Shown: positions 45,430-54,972 of the stretch, one piece after another | Numbering within the stretch: the stretch's first letter is position 1 | How the letters are laid out: each line of letters begins with the position of its first letter | Assembly: GCA_019359015.1 (NCBI GenBank) | Contig: JAHHID010000023.1 | Span: 1-64,000 of the forward strand | DNA: 64,000 nt | DNA from: Spirirestis rafaelensis WJT71-NPBG6 | GTDB lineage: Bacteria > Cyanobacteriota > Cyanobacteriia > Cyanobacteriales > Nostocaceae | Reading direction: 5' to 3' | The notes under the pieces: model-generated | What the model was told of the DNA's origin: nothing | The model's input: the letters and a program-made list of their open reading frames with translations, nothing else | The model's database searches: none | Made by a program: the position numbers and the translations under genes

Positions 45430-45566
45430 TCCAGAGTCAAAAGTCAAAAGTCAAAAGTCAACACTTGATAGTTCAGAGTCAAAAGTCAAAACTTAAGAGT
45501 CAAGATTCAATAGTAATTATCTAGACTGTTGACTAATGACCGTTGACTATTGACCAATGACCAATG
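45430..45566. repeat. AGTCAAA and ATGACCA heptamer repeats
   Basis: Four AGTCAAA units (about 45434-45461), further copies to 45510, and then TGACTAA/TGACCAA units to 45566. No gene. Confidence 0.65.
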
Positions 45567-45567
45567 A

Positions 45568-47067
45568 CTACTTCCAATCCTTACCAATACGAATTGTCAG
45601 GTCAGATTCGAGGTCGCCAGTAGAGGAGACATCGATATTACCTAAGCCTAAAATATTTTGTAGGTCAATTCCTGCTTGGCGGTTTCCTTTTTGGACAACA
45701 ATCTGAGTTTGGCGCTGGGTATCGGGCCAATCATTTGCTGTGTTAATTTTTGTAAAGCCTTTTTGTTTGAGATATTTGATAACTTTTTCAGTTAGCTGAG
45801 GTTGATTGGAAGCATTTTGAATAGTAATTTTGAGGTTCTGGACTGGTCGGACATCTGGCTTAATACCAGTCAGATTCACCCCAACGTAATCATTCAATAA
45901 CCTTTGTTGTCCGGTCATATCCAGCCAATAGCTATTTGGGTCTTGGCTTAAACGGCTGAAAATACCTGGCAACATCGTCATTTGGAAATTATCTCGTTCC
46001 ACATTGACGGAAAAGTTGACCAGCGCCATCATTTCTTCCATCTTCAGGTTGGTATCAAAATATTTCCGCATCATCCGGGTTAATTGCGGCAACCTGGGTA
46101 GTACAGTCGGGTTATTGAGACGATTGACTAATCCTGCCAACATTGCTTGCTGGCGCTGTACTCTCGGCAAATCTCCCATCCCTGGATCGCGGTATCGAAC
46201 AAACTCTTCTGCTTGTTCGCCGTTGAGGGTTTGCCACCCTCTGACTAAAGATGTTTGACCAGAGGAGTCTTGGTATTCCATCGAACTAGGAACATACACC
46301 TCTACACCACCCAATTGATCTACTAACTGGCGTAAGCCACTAGTGGAGATGCGAATGTAGCGATCAATAGGCGCATTATTCAAGGTACGACTGACTACCC
46401 GTGCCGCCAAGACTGGACCACCTTGAGCATTCGCATCGGATACTTTAGTCAATCCCTTTTCGGGAATTGAAATCATCGTATCTCTGGGAATTGAAAGTAC
46501 CCGAATTGATTTGTCGCTGGGGTTTAACCGTACCAGCAGCATGGTATCGCTTTTGCCTGCAAAGCTTTCTGGTGAACCATCTACGGTGCCGTTAGTTGGT
46601 TCAATCCCCATGATTAAAATATTCATCGGGCGTGAAAGCTGATATTGAGAGAGTCTGTCTGCCAACTCTCCAGGCATTGGCATTTTCTGCGGATCTTTGC
46701 CGGCAAGAAGTTCTTCGTCGGTTCGATCCAAATCGCTCCATAGTGGAGTCCACAGTGCCAATGTGGAAACGAGCAAACCAGATAAAACGATCCCCAAAAC
46801 TGCTGTGAGTATCCACAACAACCACCGAGGCATAGTTAAACCCAAGCGATCGTAAAGTTCGTTGGGGATGGAACTTACCGATTCAACGACGCTCCGGTTT
46901 GCTGCCGGCTGTTTTAGTTGGATCTCATCCTCTACATAAGGTGTTACCTGATTTTCTGATTCTACTTGGTCCGGCACTACCTGATTTTCCGGCAGTTCTA
47001 CTTGATGCGGCGTTACTTGATTTTCTGAAAATTCTACTTGTTTAATCACGACTATCTCCCCACTCAA
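45568..47067 (-). CDS. LytR-CpsA-Psr (LCP) family protein
   Basis: A 499-aa membrane protein that probably ligates polysaccharide or teichoic-acid-like chains to peptidoglycan. The N-terminal cytoplasmic tail has three near repeats of ENQVTPxQVE (about residues 12-45). One membrane helix follows (about 80-105). The LCP catalytic domain begins at NILIMGIEP (about 150) and contains SDTMLLVRLNP, VLSIPRDTMI and the arginines of RYRDPGMGDLPRVQRQQ (about 290-307). A LytR_C-type domain (about 400-499) closes the protein. Leftward; divergent from the guanylyltransferase gene, another exopolysaccharide-related function. Confidence 0.88.
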   Translation of the reverse strand: MSGEIVVIKQVEFSENQVTPHQVELPENQVVPDQVESENQVTPYVEDEIQLKQPAANRSVVESVSSIPNELYDRLGLTMPRWLLWILTAVLGIVLSGLLVSTLALWTPLWSDLDRTDEELLAGKDPQKMPMPGELADRLSQYQLSRPMNILIMGIEPTNGTVDGSPESFAGKSDTMLLVRLNPSDKSIRVLSIPRDTMISIPEKGLTKVSDANAQGGPVLAARVVSRTLNNAPIDRYIRISTSGLRQLVDQLGGVEVYVPSSMEYQDSSGQTSLVRGWQTLNGEQAEEFVRYRDPGMGDLPRVQRQQAMLAGLVNRLNNPTVLPRLPQLTRMMRKYFDTNLKMEEMMALVNFSVNVERDNFQMTMLPGIFSRLSQDPNSYWLDMTGQQRLLNDYVGVNLTGIKPDVRPVQNLKITIQNASNQPQLTEKVIKYLKQKGFTKINTANDWPDTQRQTQIVVQKGNRQAGIDLQNILGLGNIDVSSTGDLESDLTIRIGKDWK

Positions 47068-47164
47068 CCACTCCCTAAACGTATGTTAATCCAAGGTACA
47101 AAACTTGCCAGTGGAAATTGTCACAGTACACTTGTAATGTTCGTCAGTAGATTTGTATGACATA

Positions 47165-48229
47165 ATGAATACCTCATTTTTCCCTGTAATTCTTGCAGGT
47201 GGTAAAGGTGAACGTTTTTGGCCCCTGAGCCGTGCTTTGCGACCGAAGCAATTTTTAAGTCTCGATGGTAGCTCTAGAAGTCTCCTACAAGCAACTGCCG
47301 ATCGCCTGTTTTTACTCTCTGGCGGTTGGGAGAATTTATGGGTAATAACTTCTAGCCAGATAGCTCAAGGAGTGCGAGAACAACTACCATTACTGCCATC
47401 TGAAAACTTACTTGTCGAGTCACAGGGAAGGGACACTGCCGCAGCTGTTGCTTGGGCAACTTTGGAAATTAAAAAGCGTTACGGAGAGGACGCTATCATC
47501 GGCTTTTTCCCCGCTGATCACTGGATTGCTGACCAAGAGGCGTTTGCAGGTACTTTGAGTGCTGCAACTCAACTCGCGGCAAGCTACGAAGCGATTGTCA
47601 CACTGGGGATCAAACCTACTTTTCCATCAACTGGCTATGGCTACATTGAAGAAGGCGAAAAGATTGGTAGCTTTGATGATTTGCCATTCTTTCACGTTTA
47701 CCGCTTTACTGAAAAACCAGACCGAGAAACCGCAGAAAAGTTTCTTGCTACGAAACGCTTTAGCTGGAATAGCGGTATGTTTATCTTTCGGGCAGGGGTT
47801 GTTCTCAAAGAACTGCATAACCATGCTCCGGAAATTATTGAACCGCTAGAACAACAGGGTGCTGATGTTTATCCGCAGTTGCCTAAAAAGAGTATAGACT
47901 ATGCCTTAATGGAAAAAACAAGTATAGCTTATGTATTGCCGGTTGAATTTGGTTGGGATGATTTAGGTGATTGGAATGCGATCGAACGTTTACTTAAAAA
48001 AGAAGAGAATCCCAATGTAGAACTGGCTACCCATGTAGGGCTAGATACCAAAGGTGCTGTTATTTACGCTACCGATCCAGATGATGTAATTGTGACTATA
48101 GGTTTAGAGGATGTGGTGATTGTACGCGATCGCAATGTCACCCTCATTGTCAAAAAAGACCGTACCCAGGAAATCAAGCAAATCCTCAAAACCTTACAGA
48201 GCGATTCCCGATTTACCGAACTCTTGTAA
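47165..48229 (+). CDS. manC: Mannose-1-phosphate guanylyltransferase
   Basis: A 354-aa nucleotidyltransferase making GDP-mannose for polysaccharides and glycans. The pyrophosphorylase signature ILAGGKGERFWPLSRALRPK is at the N-terminus (about residues 8-27), with the typical GRDTAAAVAWAT, FFPADHWI and FTEKPDRETA blocks, and EFGWDDLGDWNA near 260. It is the short form, lacking the C-terminal phosphomannose isomerase domain of bifunctional enzymes. ATG 47165 is preferred; an in-frame TTG 12 nt upstream is less likely. Divergent from the LCP gene; both serve envelope glycans. Confidence 0.88.
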   Translation: MNTSFFPVILAGGKGERFWPLSRALRPKQFLSLDGSSRSLLQATADRLFLLSGGWENLWVITSSQIAQGVREQLPLLPSENLLVESQGRDTAAAVAWATLEIKKRYGEDAIIGFFPADHWIADQEAFAGTLSAATQLAASYEAIVTLGIKPTFPSTGYGYIEEGEKIGSFDDLPFFHVYRFTEKPDRETAEKFLATKRFSWNSGMFIFRAGVVLKELHNHAPEIIEPLEQQGADVYPQLPKKSIDYALMEKTSIAYVLPVEFGWDDLGDWNAIERLLKKEENPNVELATHVGLDTKGAVIYATDPDDVIVTIGLEDVVIVRDRNVTLIVKKDRTQEIKQILKTLQSDSRFTELL

Positions 48230-48307
48230 AAGTTAAAACCCTTGGCAGAGGCGCAACAGGTAGCATTTCCATTATAACTTGAATATCTGTTGTTTTATCT
48301 AACAGTT

Positions 48308-48595
48308 ATGCAAGTCTATAGCCTTGAGCCTCTAGCCAAGACAACGGCAATAAACTCAATTATTGCTTATAAAAACTATATTTATCCTCAAAAAGGATTT
48401 TCTTATCCCCATCGTCTATTACACGGTGGGGATTCCTACTCAGATTACGTCAAAACAATGCTCACCAATCAAACTTTGACAAAAGTTCTAAAATCATATA
48501 TACAAAAGTTCCAAGACTGCACCAAGACAAGCAAAATAACAATGGGTAACAATAACTTCAGTTTTCTTGTTATCCCTTGCTGCTTACCTGTTTAA
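48308..48595 (+). CDS. YidD-like membrane-protein-insertion-factor homologue, divergent
   Basis: A 96-aa open frame. The middle (IAYKNYIYPQKGFSYPHRLL, HGGDSYSDYVKTML) follows the YidD family pattern of YQ(K/R)xISPxKGF(S)CAHRxxxGGxSC, but the three cysteines of the family are replaced by tyrosines here. A short tail (NFSFLVIPCCLPV) is hydrophobic. No ribosome site is visible. It is either a diverged functional copy or an incipient pseudogene. YidD proteins help insertion of inner-membrane proteins next to YidC. Confidence 0.5.
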   Translation: MQVYSLEPLAKTTAINSIIAYKNYIYPQKGFSYPHRLLHGGDSYSDYVKTMLTNQTLTKVLKSYIQKFQDCTKTSKITMGNNNFSFLVIPCCLPV

Positions 48596-48751
48596 GTTTT
48601 GTTTTATCAACAAAGAATTCTGTTTTATTCTTTCTTTTCCTGTCAAAGACCAAGGCAAACGCGTCCTTCTCTTCTCAATCACGGAGACGCACTCGCGTTC
48701 GGTGTCTAGTCTTCGACAAGCTACTTTATATCTTCGCGCTTCGTTAAAATC
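48596..48751. other. Upstream region of the AarF-type kinase gene
   Basis: No gene. Contains GGAGACGC-ACTCGCGTTCGG, a dispersed repeat-like segment seen in variant form at 6761-6776. No clear promoter or ribosome site. Confidence 0.4.
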
Positions 48752-50398
48752 ATGTTCCTCACTCAAACTGTTCCCCGTCAAAGAGATATTGTTGAAGTCC
48801 TACTCCGCAATGGTTGGGACTACATGCGAAGGGTACTTACCGGTGCCAAAGCCGATGAACCCCAGCTACCCCCGCCGGCTGTATTGAAAAACATCCTAGT
48901 GGATTTGGGACCAGTTTATGTCAAACTAGGTCAGCTACTTTCTACCCGTCCAGATTTACTTAGCGGACCCTATATTGATGAATTATCAACGCTACAAGAT
49001 GAAGTCCCGCCAGTTCCTTGGACAGATATAGAAGTACTTATTCGCCAGCAATTGAAACGCCCTTTAGAAGAAGTTTTCACCACAATTAATCCGGTAGCGG
49101 TGGCAGCGGGATCAATTGCTCAAACTCATCGAGCAACACTAGCAGATGGTCGAGAAGTAGCGCTAAAAGTGCAACGTCCGGGAATTGATTTAACGGTTGC
49201 TCAAGATATCGCCTTAATTCAAGGAATTGCTGATTTAGTTGCTCGAACTGAATTTGGGCAAAACTATGAAATTAAATCGATCGCCGAAGAATTTACCAAA
49301 GCTCTAGAAGCGGAGTTAGATTTTAAACGCGAAGCAGGTTTCACCGACCAGCTACGGCGCAATTTATCTGAAAGTCGTTGGTACGATCCCAGTAAAATAG
49401 TAGTTGCAGAAATTAACTGGGATTTAACTACAGAAAAGTTAATGGTGATGGAGTGGCTGGACGGTGTACCGCTACTTTCGGCGAAATTTATCAGCGCTAA
49501 AAATGGTGAAGATCCCACAGAAGAACGCAACGCGATTACTACTTTGTTATTTCGCGTTTTCTTTCAGCAACTATATATAGATGGATTTTTTCACGCCGAT
49601 CCCCATCCAGGAAATCTATTTTATTTGCGAGATGGTCGCGTCGCACTTTTAGACTGTGGCATGGTGGGAAGACTCGATCCCCGTACTCAGCAAATATTAA
49701 CAGAAATGTTGTTGGCGATCGTTGATTTAGATGCTCAAAGATGCGCTCAGTTAACTTTACAGCTAGCAGATTCGCGTCAACCAGTGATTTTGGCGCGTCT
49801 GGAAAACGACTATGACAGAATGTTGCGAAAATATCACAACATGAACTTGGCAGAAATCAATTTCAGTCACATAATTTATGAAGTTCTGCAAGTCGCTCGC
49901 AACAATAAAATCCGTTTGCCGAGCAATATGGGTTTATATGCGAAAACTCTAGCTAATTTAGAGGGTGTAGCGCGGGGATTCAACCCACAACTTAATTTTA
50001 TCGATGAAATTAAGCCATTGCTGACAGACTTGTTTAGACGACAGTTGTTTGGCGATAGTCCCGTGCGATCGCTTTTACGAACAGCACTGGATCTCAAAAG
50101 TCTCTCTTTACAATCTCCCCGCCAAATTGAGTTGCTCCTAGACCGAGTGACATCAGAAACCTTACAGTGGAATTTATCGCTGCGAGGTTTAGATGGCTTG
50201 CGTCGTACTCTCGATGATGTCGCCAACCGACTTTCTTTTAGCATTTTGGTTGGTTCACTAATTATGGGAGCCGCAATTATTTCCAGCAACCCGCGATCGG
50301 ATCAGCTATCGTTATTGAACAACGTGCTATTCGCCGCTGCGAGCTTGTTAGGTTTGTGGTTAATTATTAGTATTTTGCGATCGGGTCGTTTACGTTAA
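48752..50398 (+). CDS. AarF/ABC1/UbiB-family atypical kinase
   Basis: A 548-aa atypical protein-kinase-like ATPase linked to quinone or lipid metabolism (UbiB in bacteria, ABC1K in plastids). Family motifs: KxGQ region YVKLGQLLSTRPDLL (about 56-70), Ala-rich nucleotide loop AAGSIAQTHRA (about 119-129), VALKVQRPG (about 135-143) and catalytic HADPHPGN (about 282-289) followed by LLDCGMVG. Two C-terminal hydrophobic helices (about 493-512 and 524-543) anchor it to the membrane. In cyanobacteria these proteins affect plastoquinone/tocopherol levels. Alone in its operon. Confidence 0.9.
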   Translation: MFLTQTVPRQRDIVEVLLRNGWDYMRRVLTGAKADEPQLPPPAVLKNILVDLGPVYVKLGQLLSTRPDLLSGPYIDELSTLQDEVPPVPWTDIEVLIRQQLKRPLEEVFTTINPVAVAAGSIAQTHRATLADGREVALKVQRPGIDLTVAQDIALIQGIADLVARTEFGQNYEIKSIAEEFTKALEAELDFKREAGFTDQLRRNLSESRWYDPSKIVVAEINWDLTTEKLMVMEWLDGVPLLSAKFISAKNGEDPTEERNAITTLLFRVFFQQLYIDGFFHADPHPGNLFYLRDGRVALLDCGMVGRLDPRTQQILTEMLLAIVDLDAQRCAQLTLQLADSRQPVILARLENDYDRMLRKYHNMNLAEINFSHIIYEVLQVARNNKIRLPSNMGLYAKTLANLEGVARGFNPQLNFIDEIKPLLTDLFRRQLFGDSPVRSLLRTALDLKSLSLQSPRQIELLLDRVTSETLQWNLSLRGLDGLRRTLDDVANRLSFSILVGSLIMGAAIISSNPRSDQLSLLNNVLFAAASLLGLWLIISILRSGRLR

Positions 50399-50410
50399 AG
50401 TGCAGAAGTT

Positions 50411-50479
<69 letters not shown>

Positions 50480-50631
50480 TACAAAATCTAAAAAGTGAAA
50501 GCCAAATATAAAGCCTTTTTAACTGCGCGTCTTTGGGCTTTTGCGCCTCCTGGCTCCTGAATTATTCTGAGAATTGCTATCAATCACAGATGATGATTAT
50601 GGCGATCGCGTGCATCACCTAAAAAAAATCT

Positions 50632-51639
50632 ATGTCAATCATCGTTGCTGAAAACCTGAGCAAAGTTTATCCCGTGGCGGTTAAGGAGTCAGGTATTAAA
50701 GGGACACTCACTCACTTTTTCCGCCGCACCTACCGACAAATTAAAGCAGTTCAAAATGTTTCCTTTGAAATTGCCCCAGGTGAAGTTGTCGGTTTTTTGG
50801 GACCGAATGGTGCTGGTAAAACCACAACGCTCAAAATGCTCACGGGGCTGATTCATCCCTCCAGCGGAAATGTCAGAGTATCTGGACAAATTCCGTTTCG
50901 TCGCCAAGAAGCTTTTTTGCAAAAAATTACCTTGGTGATGGGACAAAAGCAGCAGTTGATTTGGGATTTACCAGCGCTGGATTCTTTAAAAATTAACGCG
51001 GCTGTTTACAACATCTCTGATAAAGAGTTTCGGCGACGAGTTGGAGAATTGACAGAAATGTTGTCCCTCGAAGGTAAGCTTACTCAAGCTGTGCGGAAGC
51101 TATCTTTAGGTGAGCGCATGAAAGCGGAACTTTTAGCCGCACTTTTGCACCGTCCCTCTGTGCTGTTTCTCGATGAACCCACGTTGGGGCTAGATGTAAA
51201 TGCTCAGGTGGGGGTGCGGGACTTTTTACGCGAGTACAATCAGCGCTATCAGGCGACGGTGTTATTAACTAGCCATTACATGGCTGATATTACAGCTTTG
51301 TGTAAACGGGTGCTGTTAATTCACCAAGGAAACTTGATGTATGACGGTAGCTTAGATGGACTGTTGGAACGTTTTGCTCCTTACCGGGAAGTTCATGTAG
51401 AGTTAGCTTATCCGCTACCGACAGAAAAACTTATGTCTTACGGTGATGTGAAGCTTTTAGAAGGGCATACACAACAAGCGGATGGTAATCAAACATCGGT
51501 GTGTTTTAGGGTCCCGCAAGAGGCTCTCACTCGTACTGTGTCGCGAATTTTGGCGGATTTGGCGGTAGTTGATTTAACTGTAACTGAACCACCTGTGGAA
51601 GAAGTGATCGGGCGAGTTTTTCAAGCAGGAGTTGTTTAA
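50632..51639 (+). CDS. ABC transporter ATP-binding protein (ABC-2 type)
   Basis: A 335-aa ABC ATPase: Walker A GPNGAGKTT (about 63-71), Q-loop VMGQKQQL (about 103), signature LSLGERMK (about 159), Walker B VLFLDEPTLGLDV (about 177-189) and switch His (LLTSHYMAD). A C-terminal accessory domain of about 90 residues is typical of ABC-2 exporters (DrrA/NatA/CcmA-like). The usual permease genes are not next to it: to the right is a repeat-rich gap and the oppositely oriented chemotaxis operon. Exported substrate unknown. Confidence 0.88.
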   Translation: MSIIVAENLSKVYPVAVKESGIKGTLTHFFRRTYRQIKAVQNVSFEIAPGEVVGFLGPNGAGKTTTLKMLTGLIHPSSGNVRVSGQIPFRRQEAFLQKITLVMGQKQQLIWDLPALDSLKINAAVYNISDKEFRRRVGELTEMLSLEGKLTQAVRKLSLGERMKAELLAALLHRPSVLFLDEPTLGLDVNAQVGVRDFLREYNQRYQATVLLTSHYMADITALCKRVLLIHQGNLMYDGSLDGLLERFAPYREVHVELAYPLPTEKLMSYGDVKLLEGHTQQADGNQTSVCFRVPQEALTRTVSRILADLAVVDLTVTEPPVEEVIGRVFQAGVV

Positions 51640-51657
51640 TAATGGGCATTGGGGAGG

Positions 51658-51694
51658 CAGTGCGTTGCGGAGGTTCCCTCCGTTGTAGCACCTG
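51658..51694 (+). repeat. 37-bp dispersed palindromic repeat, copy B
   Basis: Identical over 37 bp to 18790-18826. It lies 19 bp after the ABC ATPase stop and may serve as its terminator. Confidence 0.75.
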
Positions 51695-51770
51695 CCGTCA
51701 TGGGGCATAGGGCATGGGAAAGAATCGTATTAGAACGCGCATAAGTTACAGCCGCTTCTTTAATTTTCGT

Positions 51771-51815
51771 TGCCCATTGCCCATTGCCCATTGCCCATTG
51801 CCCATTGCCCTATTA
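51771..51815 (+). repeat. TGCCCAT heptamer array
   Basis: Five perfect TGCCCAT units (51771-51805) plus degenerate ones, between the convergent ABC ATPase and CheA-like genes. Confidence 0.85.
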
Positions 51816-51828
51816 CCCATTCCCAAGT

Positions 51829-54800
51829 TTAATTAGATGATGCTGCCTCTGCCATAGGAAAAATGATTTGCTCTAAAGTTCGCAGCAATTCTTGCTCATT
51901 GTAAGGTTTAGAAAAGTAGGCTCGCGCACCTAATTGCAATGCAAGTTGCCTATGTTTATCACTACTGCGAGATGTTAACATGGCGATCGGTATATTTTTA
52001 ATATCATTGTTTGATTTCACACGACCTAAAAAGCCGTAACCATCAATGCGTGGCATTTCGATATCACAAATCACCGCTTGAACTTGCAAGCCACTATTAA
52101 GTTTTTCCAAAGCATCCTGACCATCTTTCGCCTGTTCTACTTGATACCCTCCTTTTTCGAGAGTCAAAGCCAAAAAGCGCCGGACATTTATAGAGTCATC
52201 TACGATCAAAATAGTGCCTTTCTGGTTATCAGGCTGGGGCAAAATTACTTTATCATCATTAGGTACGAGGAAGGCAGTTTTTAGTTTTGCTGATGGCAAT
52301 TGATTGGTTTTAGGTGTGCGCTTATTAGTGGCAATCCAATATAGTAACTCGTTGGCATTAACCAAAGCCACTACCCGACCATCACCAAGAATTGTACAGT
52401 TGCTAAAACCATTAGGCAAAGGTATATTTCCCTCAATTTGGCGAATGGCAACTTCTTGTTCACCCCAACAACGGTCTATTTGCACTGCTGCGGGCTGGTT
52501 GTTACCTTTAATGATTAACACATTGGCAGCATTAATCGCCGGGGCAGTTTCTAAATCTGGGCTATTATAACGGGGGCAATTAAATTCTAAGTGTTGTCCT
52601 AGGCGAACCAAAGGCAGCATAGTTCCTTGCCAATTGATTACTTCCGTATCAGCCATTGGGAAAACTTGATCGTTTTGCAGTAAGAATATTTCCAAAACTA
52701 CATCTGTGGGAAATGCCAATAGCATTCGATTACTTTCTACTAGCAGTACTCGTGCTACAAAGAGTGTAAACGGCACTGACATAGTGATAGTGGTTCCAAC
52801 TCCGGCAACTGTATCAACTTTGACATCTCCCCGGATTTGTTTAAGGTTGTTGCGAACCACATCCATACCGACACCGCGACCAGACAATATTGTAACTTGG
52901 TCAGAGGTGCTAAATCCTGGTTCAAATATTAGCGATAACAGTTCTTCATCAGTAGCTTGTGCCAGAAGAGTTGCATCTAAACCCATAGCTGCGGCACGGG
53001 CGCGAATTTTATCCAAGGACATGCCACGACCATCATCACGCATAGTAATGATTGTACGATTACTGCGGTGAGTGGCTTTAATTTCAATCACTGCTTGTTC
53101 TGGCTTACCAGCAGCGCGACGGGTAGCTGGATCTTCGATGCCGTGATCGAAAGCATTTCTTAATAAGTGCATTAAAGGATCGTTTAATGCTTTTAAAATA
53201 CTGCGTTCAATTAAAGTGTTGCCACCTTCTATTTTCAACTGGACATTTTTGCCATATTCTACATTCATGTCGCGCAAAGCTCTAGGAAAGCGATCAAGTA
53301 AATCTGATAACGGACGCATCCATATTTGTGTAAGCTTTGTTTGTAAATGCTTTGATGTTTTGTTTAGCTTTCTGGCAAATTGATCTGTATCGTCAACACT
53401 CAGTTGAATATCAGTTGTGACTTGTTGTACTTGAACAATGCTTTCCATTACCTCCTGGGATAAGAGGCTTAATTTGTTATAGCGATCCATTTCTAAGGCA
53501 TCGAATCCCCTTTCTAGCTGGGGTGAATACTCGCTATCGTCAAATGCAAAGTTGTCTGAATTGTTATTATCTACAAATGTTAGTGATGATGAATTGGATT
53601 GCGCCCCAGCATGAGTAGTAATTTTGTCGTAAGCTGTGCGTAGTTCCTGATTTTCTCGATCTAGAATTTGCACTCGCTGGCTAAGATTACGTATGAGTTT
53701 GCGTAATCTTTCCATTTGCAAGTTCAGTCCATTGCGCTGGATAATTAGTTCACCAAATAAATCATTAATTTGCTCAAGTTGCTTGCTGGGAACTCTGACT
53801 GTATTTTCATGAACTTCGCGGTCTTTGCCAACCCCAATTGACTCTGGCTTGCGTTCAACAAATTTGTAATCTGTATTGGAAATTTCTTTATAAACTTCTA
53901 CTCTTGGTGGATCGTCAACAGTAGCATTGTCGTCTATAATTTCTGTATCCAAAGATTCAAAACTTGCGGCAATTATTTCTGGATTTAACCAAGCTTCTTC
54001 GGTGTCTTCTATTTCTAATAGATTGGGTTCTACTATTTGTGCTTGAGATTGTACCTCATTGGTTGCGAGAAACTGAGCGATCGCTTCTTGAGCTTCTAAA
54101 TCATCAGATTGTACCTCATTGCTTGCGAGAAACTGAGCGATCGCTTCTTGTGTGGATATGAGATCTATTTGAGCATAATCGGGACGTGCGATCGTCTCAA
54201 CTTCGATATCTGTAGGTAAACTATCTCGTTGATTTGTCAGCACCAAAGTTTGCGATCGTCGCCATGCTTGCAATGCTAACCGAGCAATTTGTTCAACTTG
54301 CGTATCCGTAACGGTAGCTGATATGTGATATGTTATTGACTGACAAAGCTGGGTAAAAGCTGGCAATTGCAACATTTCTCCCAAACCGCCCAATTCAGCT
54401 GCCATGATGGCAACTTCTTCTCGCAAGCAAGGTTGTTGACTATCTGCCAAGACAGATTCTAAACGTTGTAAACATCCTTCTACTTCTGTTTCAAAAAGCA
54501 GAGGTATGATATCTTGCCCCTCATCTGTGGAAAGTATGGTTGAGGCATCTTCTGGGGTAGGATCACCTAGGCGATCGTGCAGTTCTTGAAAAACTGGATA
54601 ACAAAAAGTTGCTAACCAATCATCTTTAACCACATTACCTTCTGATAGCAATTCGACTATCTGACGCAGCCAATCTACACTAGATAGTAACAAGCTTTGT
54701 AATTGCGTATCAATTTCTAAAGAATTTTTTCGCGTCCTTAAGACTTTAAAAGAATCTTCCAAACGATGAGCCAAATCACTTAGGGCACGAAACCCCATCA

Positions 54801-54972
54801 TGCCCGCGCCACCTTTGATAGAATGAGCTGCTCTAAGTGCGGCATTAATTTTATCTAATTCGATGCGGTTGGTTGCGCTGATTTCTAGCAATACCTCTTC
54901 CAAGGTATTGAGGTAATCTGTTGCTTCCTCCAGAAACTGCATCTGGATTTCAAGTTCTTTATCCTTTGACAT
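51829..54972 (-). CDS. hmpE: CheA-type hybrid histidine kinase (HmpE/PixL-like)
   Basis: A 1047-aa kinase ending a chemotaxis-like operon. Domains in order: HPt (about 1-110, phospho-His in AAHSIKGGAG, about residue 50), a spacer (about 250-350), dimerisation helices (VRVPSKQLEQINDLFGELI, about 393), HATPase (LLRNAFDHGIEDP, DDGRGMSLDK, SGRGVGMDVV, about 600-720), CheW-like domain (about 730-880) and a C-terminal receiver (TILIVDDSINVRR; phosphoacceptor in CDIEMPRIDG). A 37-residue repeat, EAIAQFLA(S/T)NEVQS twice, lies near 280-315 and reflects a DNA duplication. It would drive phototaxis or hormogonium motility. Confidence 0.9.
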   Translation of the reverse strand: MSKDKELEIQMQFLEEATDYLNTLEEVLLEISATNRIELDKINAALRAAHSIKGGAGMMGFRALSDLAHRLEDSFKVLRTRKNSLEIDTQLQSLLLSSVDWLRQIVELLSEGNVVKDDWLATFCYPVFQELHDRLGDPTPEDASTILSTDEGQDIIPLLFETEVEGCLQRLESVLADSQQPCLREEVAIMAAELGGLGEMLQLPAFTQLCQSITYHISATVTDTQVEQIARLALQAWRRSQTLVLTNQRDSLPTDIEVETIARPDYAQIDLISTQEAIAQFLASNEVQSDDLEAQEAIAQFLATNEVQSQAQIVEPNLLEIEDTEEAWLNPEIIAASFESLDTEIIDDNATVDDPPRVEVYKEISNTDYKFVERKPESIGVGKDREVHENTVRVPSKQLEQINDLFGELIIQRNGLNLQMERLRKLIRNLSQRVQILDRENQELRTAYDKITTHAGAQSNSSSLTFVDNNNSDNFAFDDSEYSPQLERGFDALEMDRYNKLSLLSQEVMESIVQVQQVTTDIQLSVDDTDQFARKLNKTSKHLQTKLTQIWMRPLSDLLDRFPRALRDMNVEYGKNVQLKIEGGNTLIERSILKALNDPLMHLLRNAFDHGIEDPATRRAAGKPEQAVIEIKATHRSNRTIITMRDDGRGMSLDKIRARAAAMGLDATLLAQATDEELLSLIFEPGFSTSDQVTILSGRGVGMDVVRNNLKQIRGDVKVDTVAGVGTTITMSVPFTLFVARVLLVESNRMLLAFPTDVVLEIFLLQNDQVFPMADTEVINWQGTMLPLVRLGQHLEFNCPRYNSPDLETAPAINAANVLIIKGNNQPAAVQIDRCWGEQEVAIRQIEGNIPLPNGFSNCTILGDGRVVALVNANELLYWIATNKRTPKTNQLPSAKLKTAFLVPNDDKVILPQPDNQKGTILIVDDSINVRRFLALTLEKGGYQVEQAKDGQDALEKLNSGLQVQAVICDIEMPRIDGYGFLGRVKSNNDIKNIPIAMLTSRSSDKHRQLALQLGARAYFSKPYNEQELLRTLEQIIFPMAEAASSN
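54049..54155. repeat. Direct repeat inside the CheA-type gene
   Basis: Two copies of about 45 bp, spaced 61 bp apart (54049-54093 and 54110-54154), differing by a few bases, each containing a HIP1 site. They encode EAIAQFLASNEVQS and EAIAQFLATNEVQS in the linker of the kinase. Confidence 0.8.

Noticed and set aside
48567-48887. ORF overlapping the AarF kinase start
   Set aside because: Different frame over the conserved kinase N-terminus; low-complexity composition.
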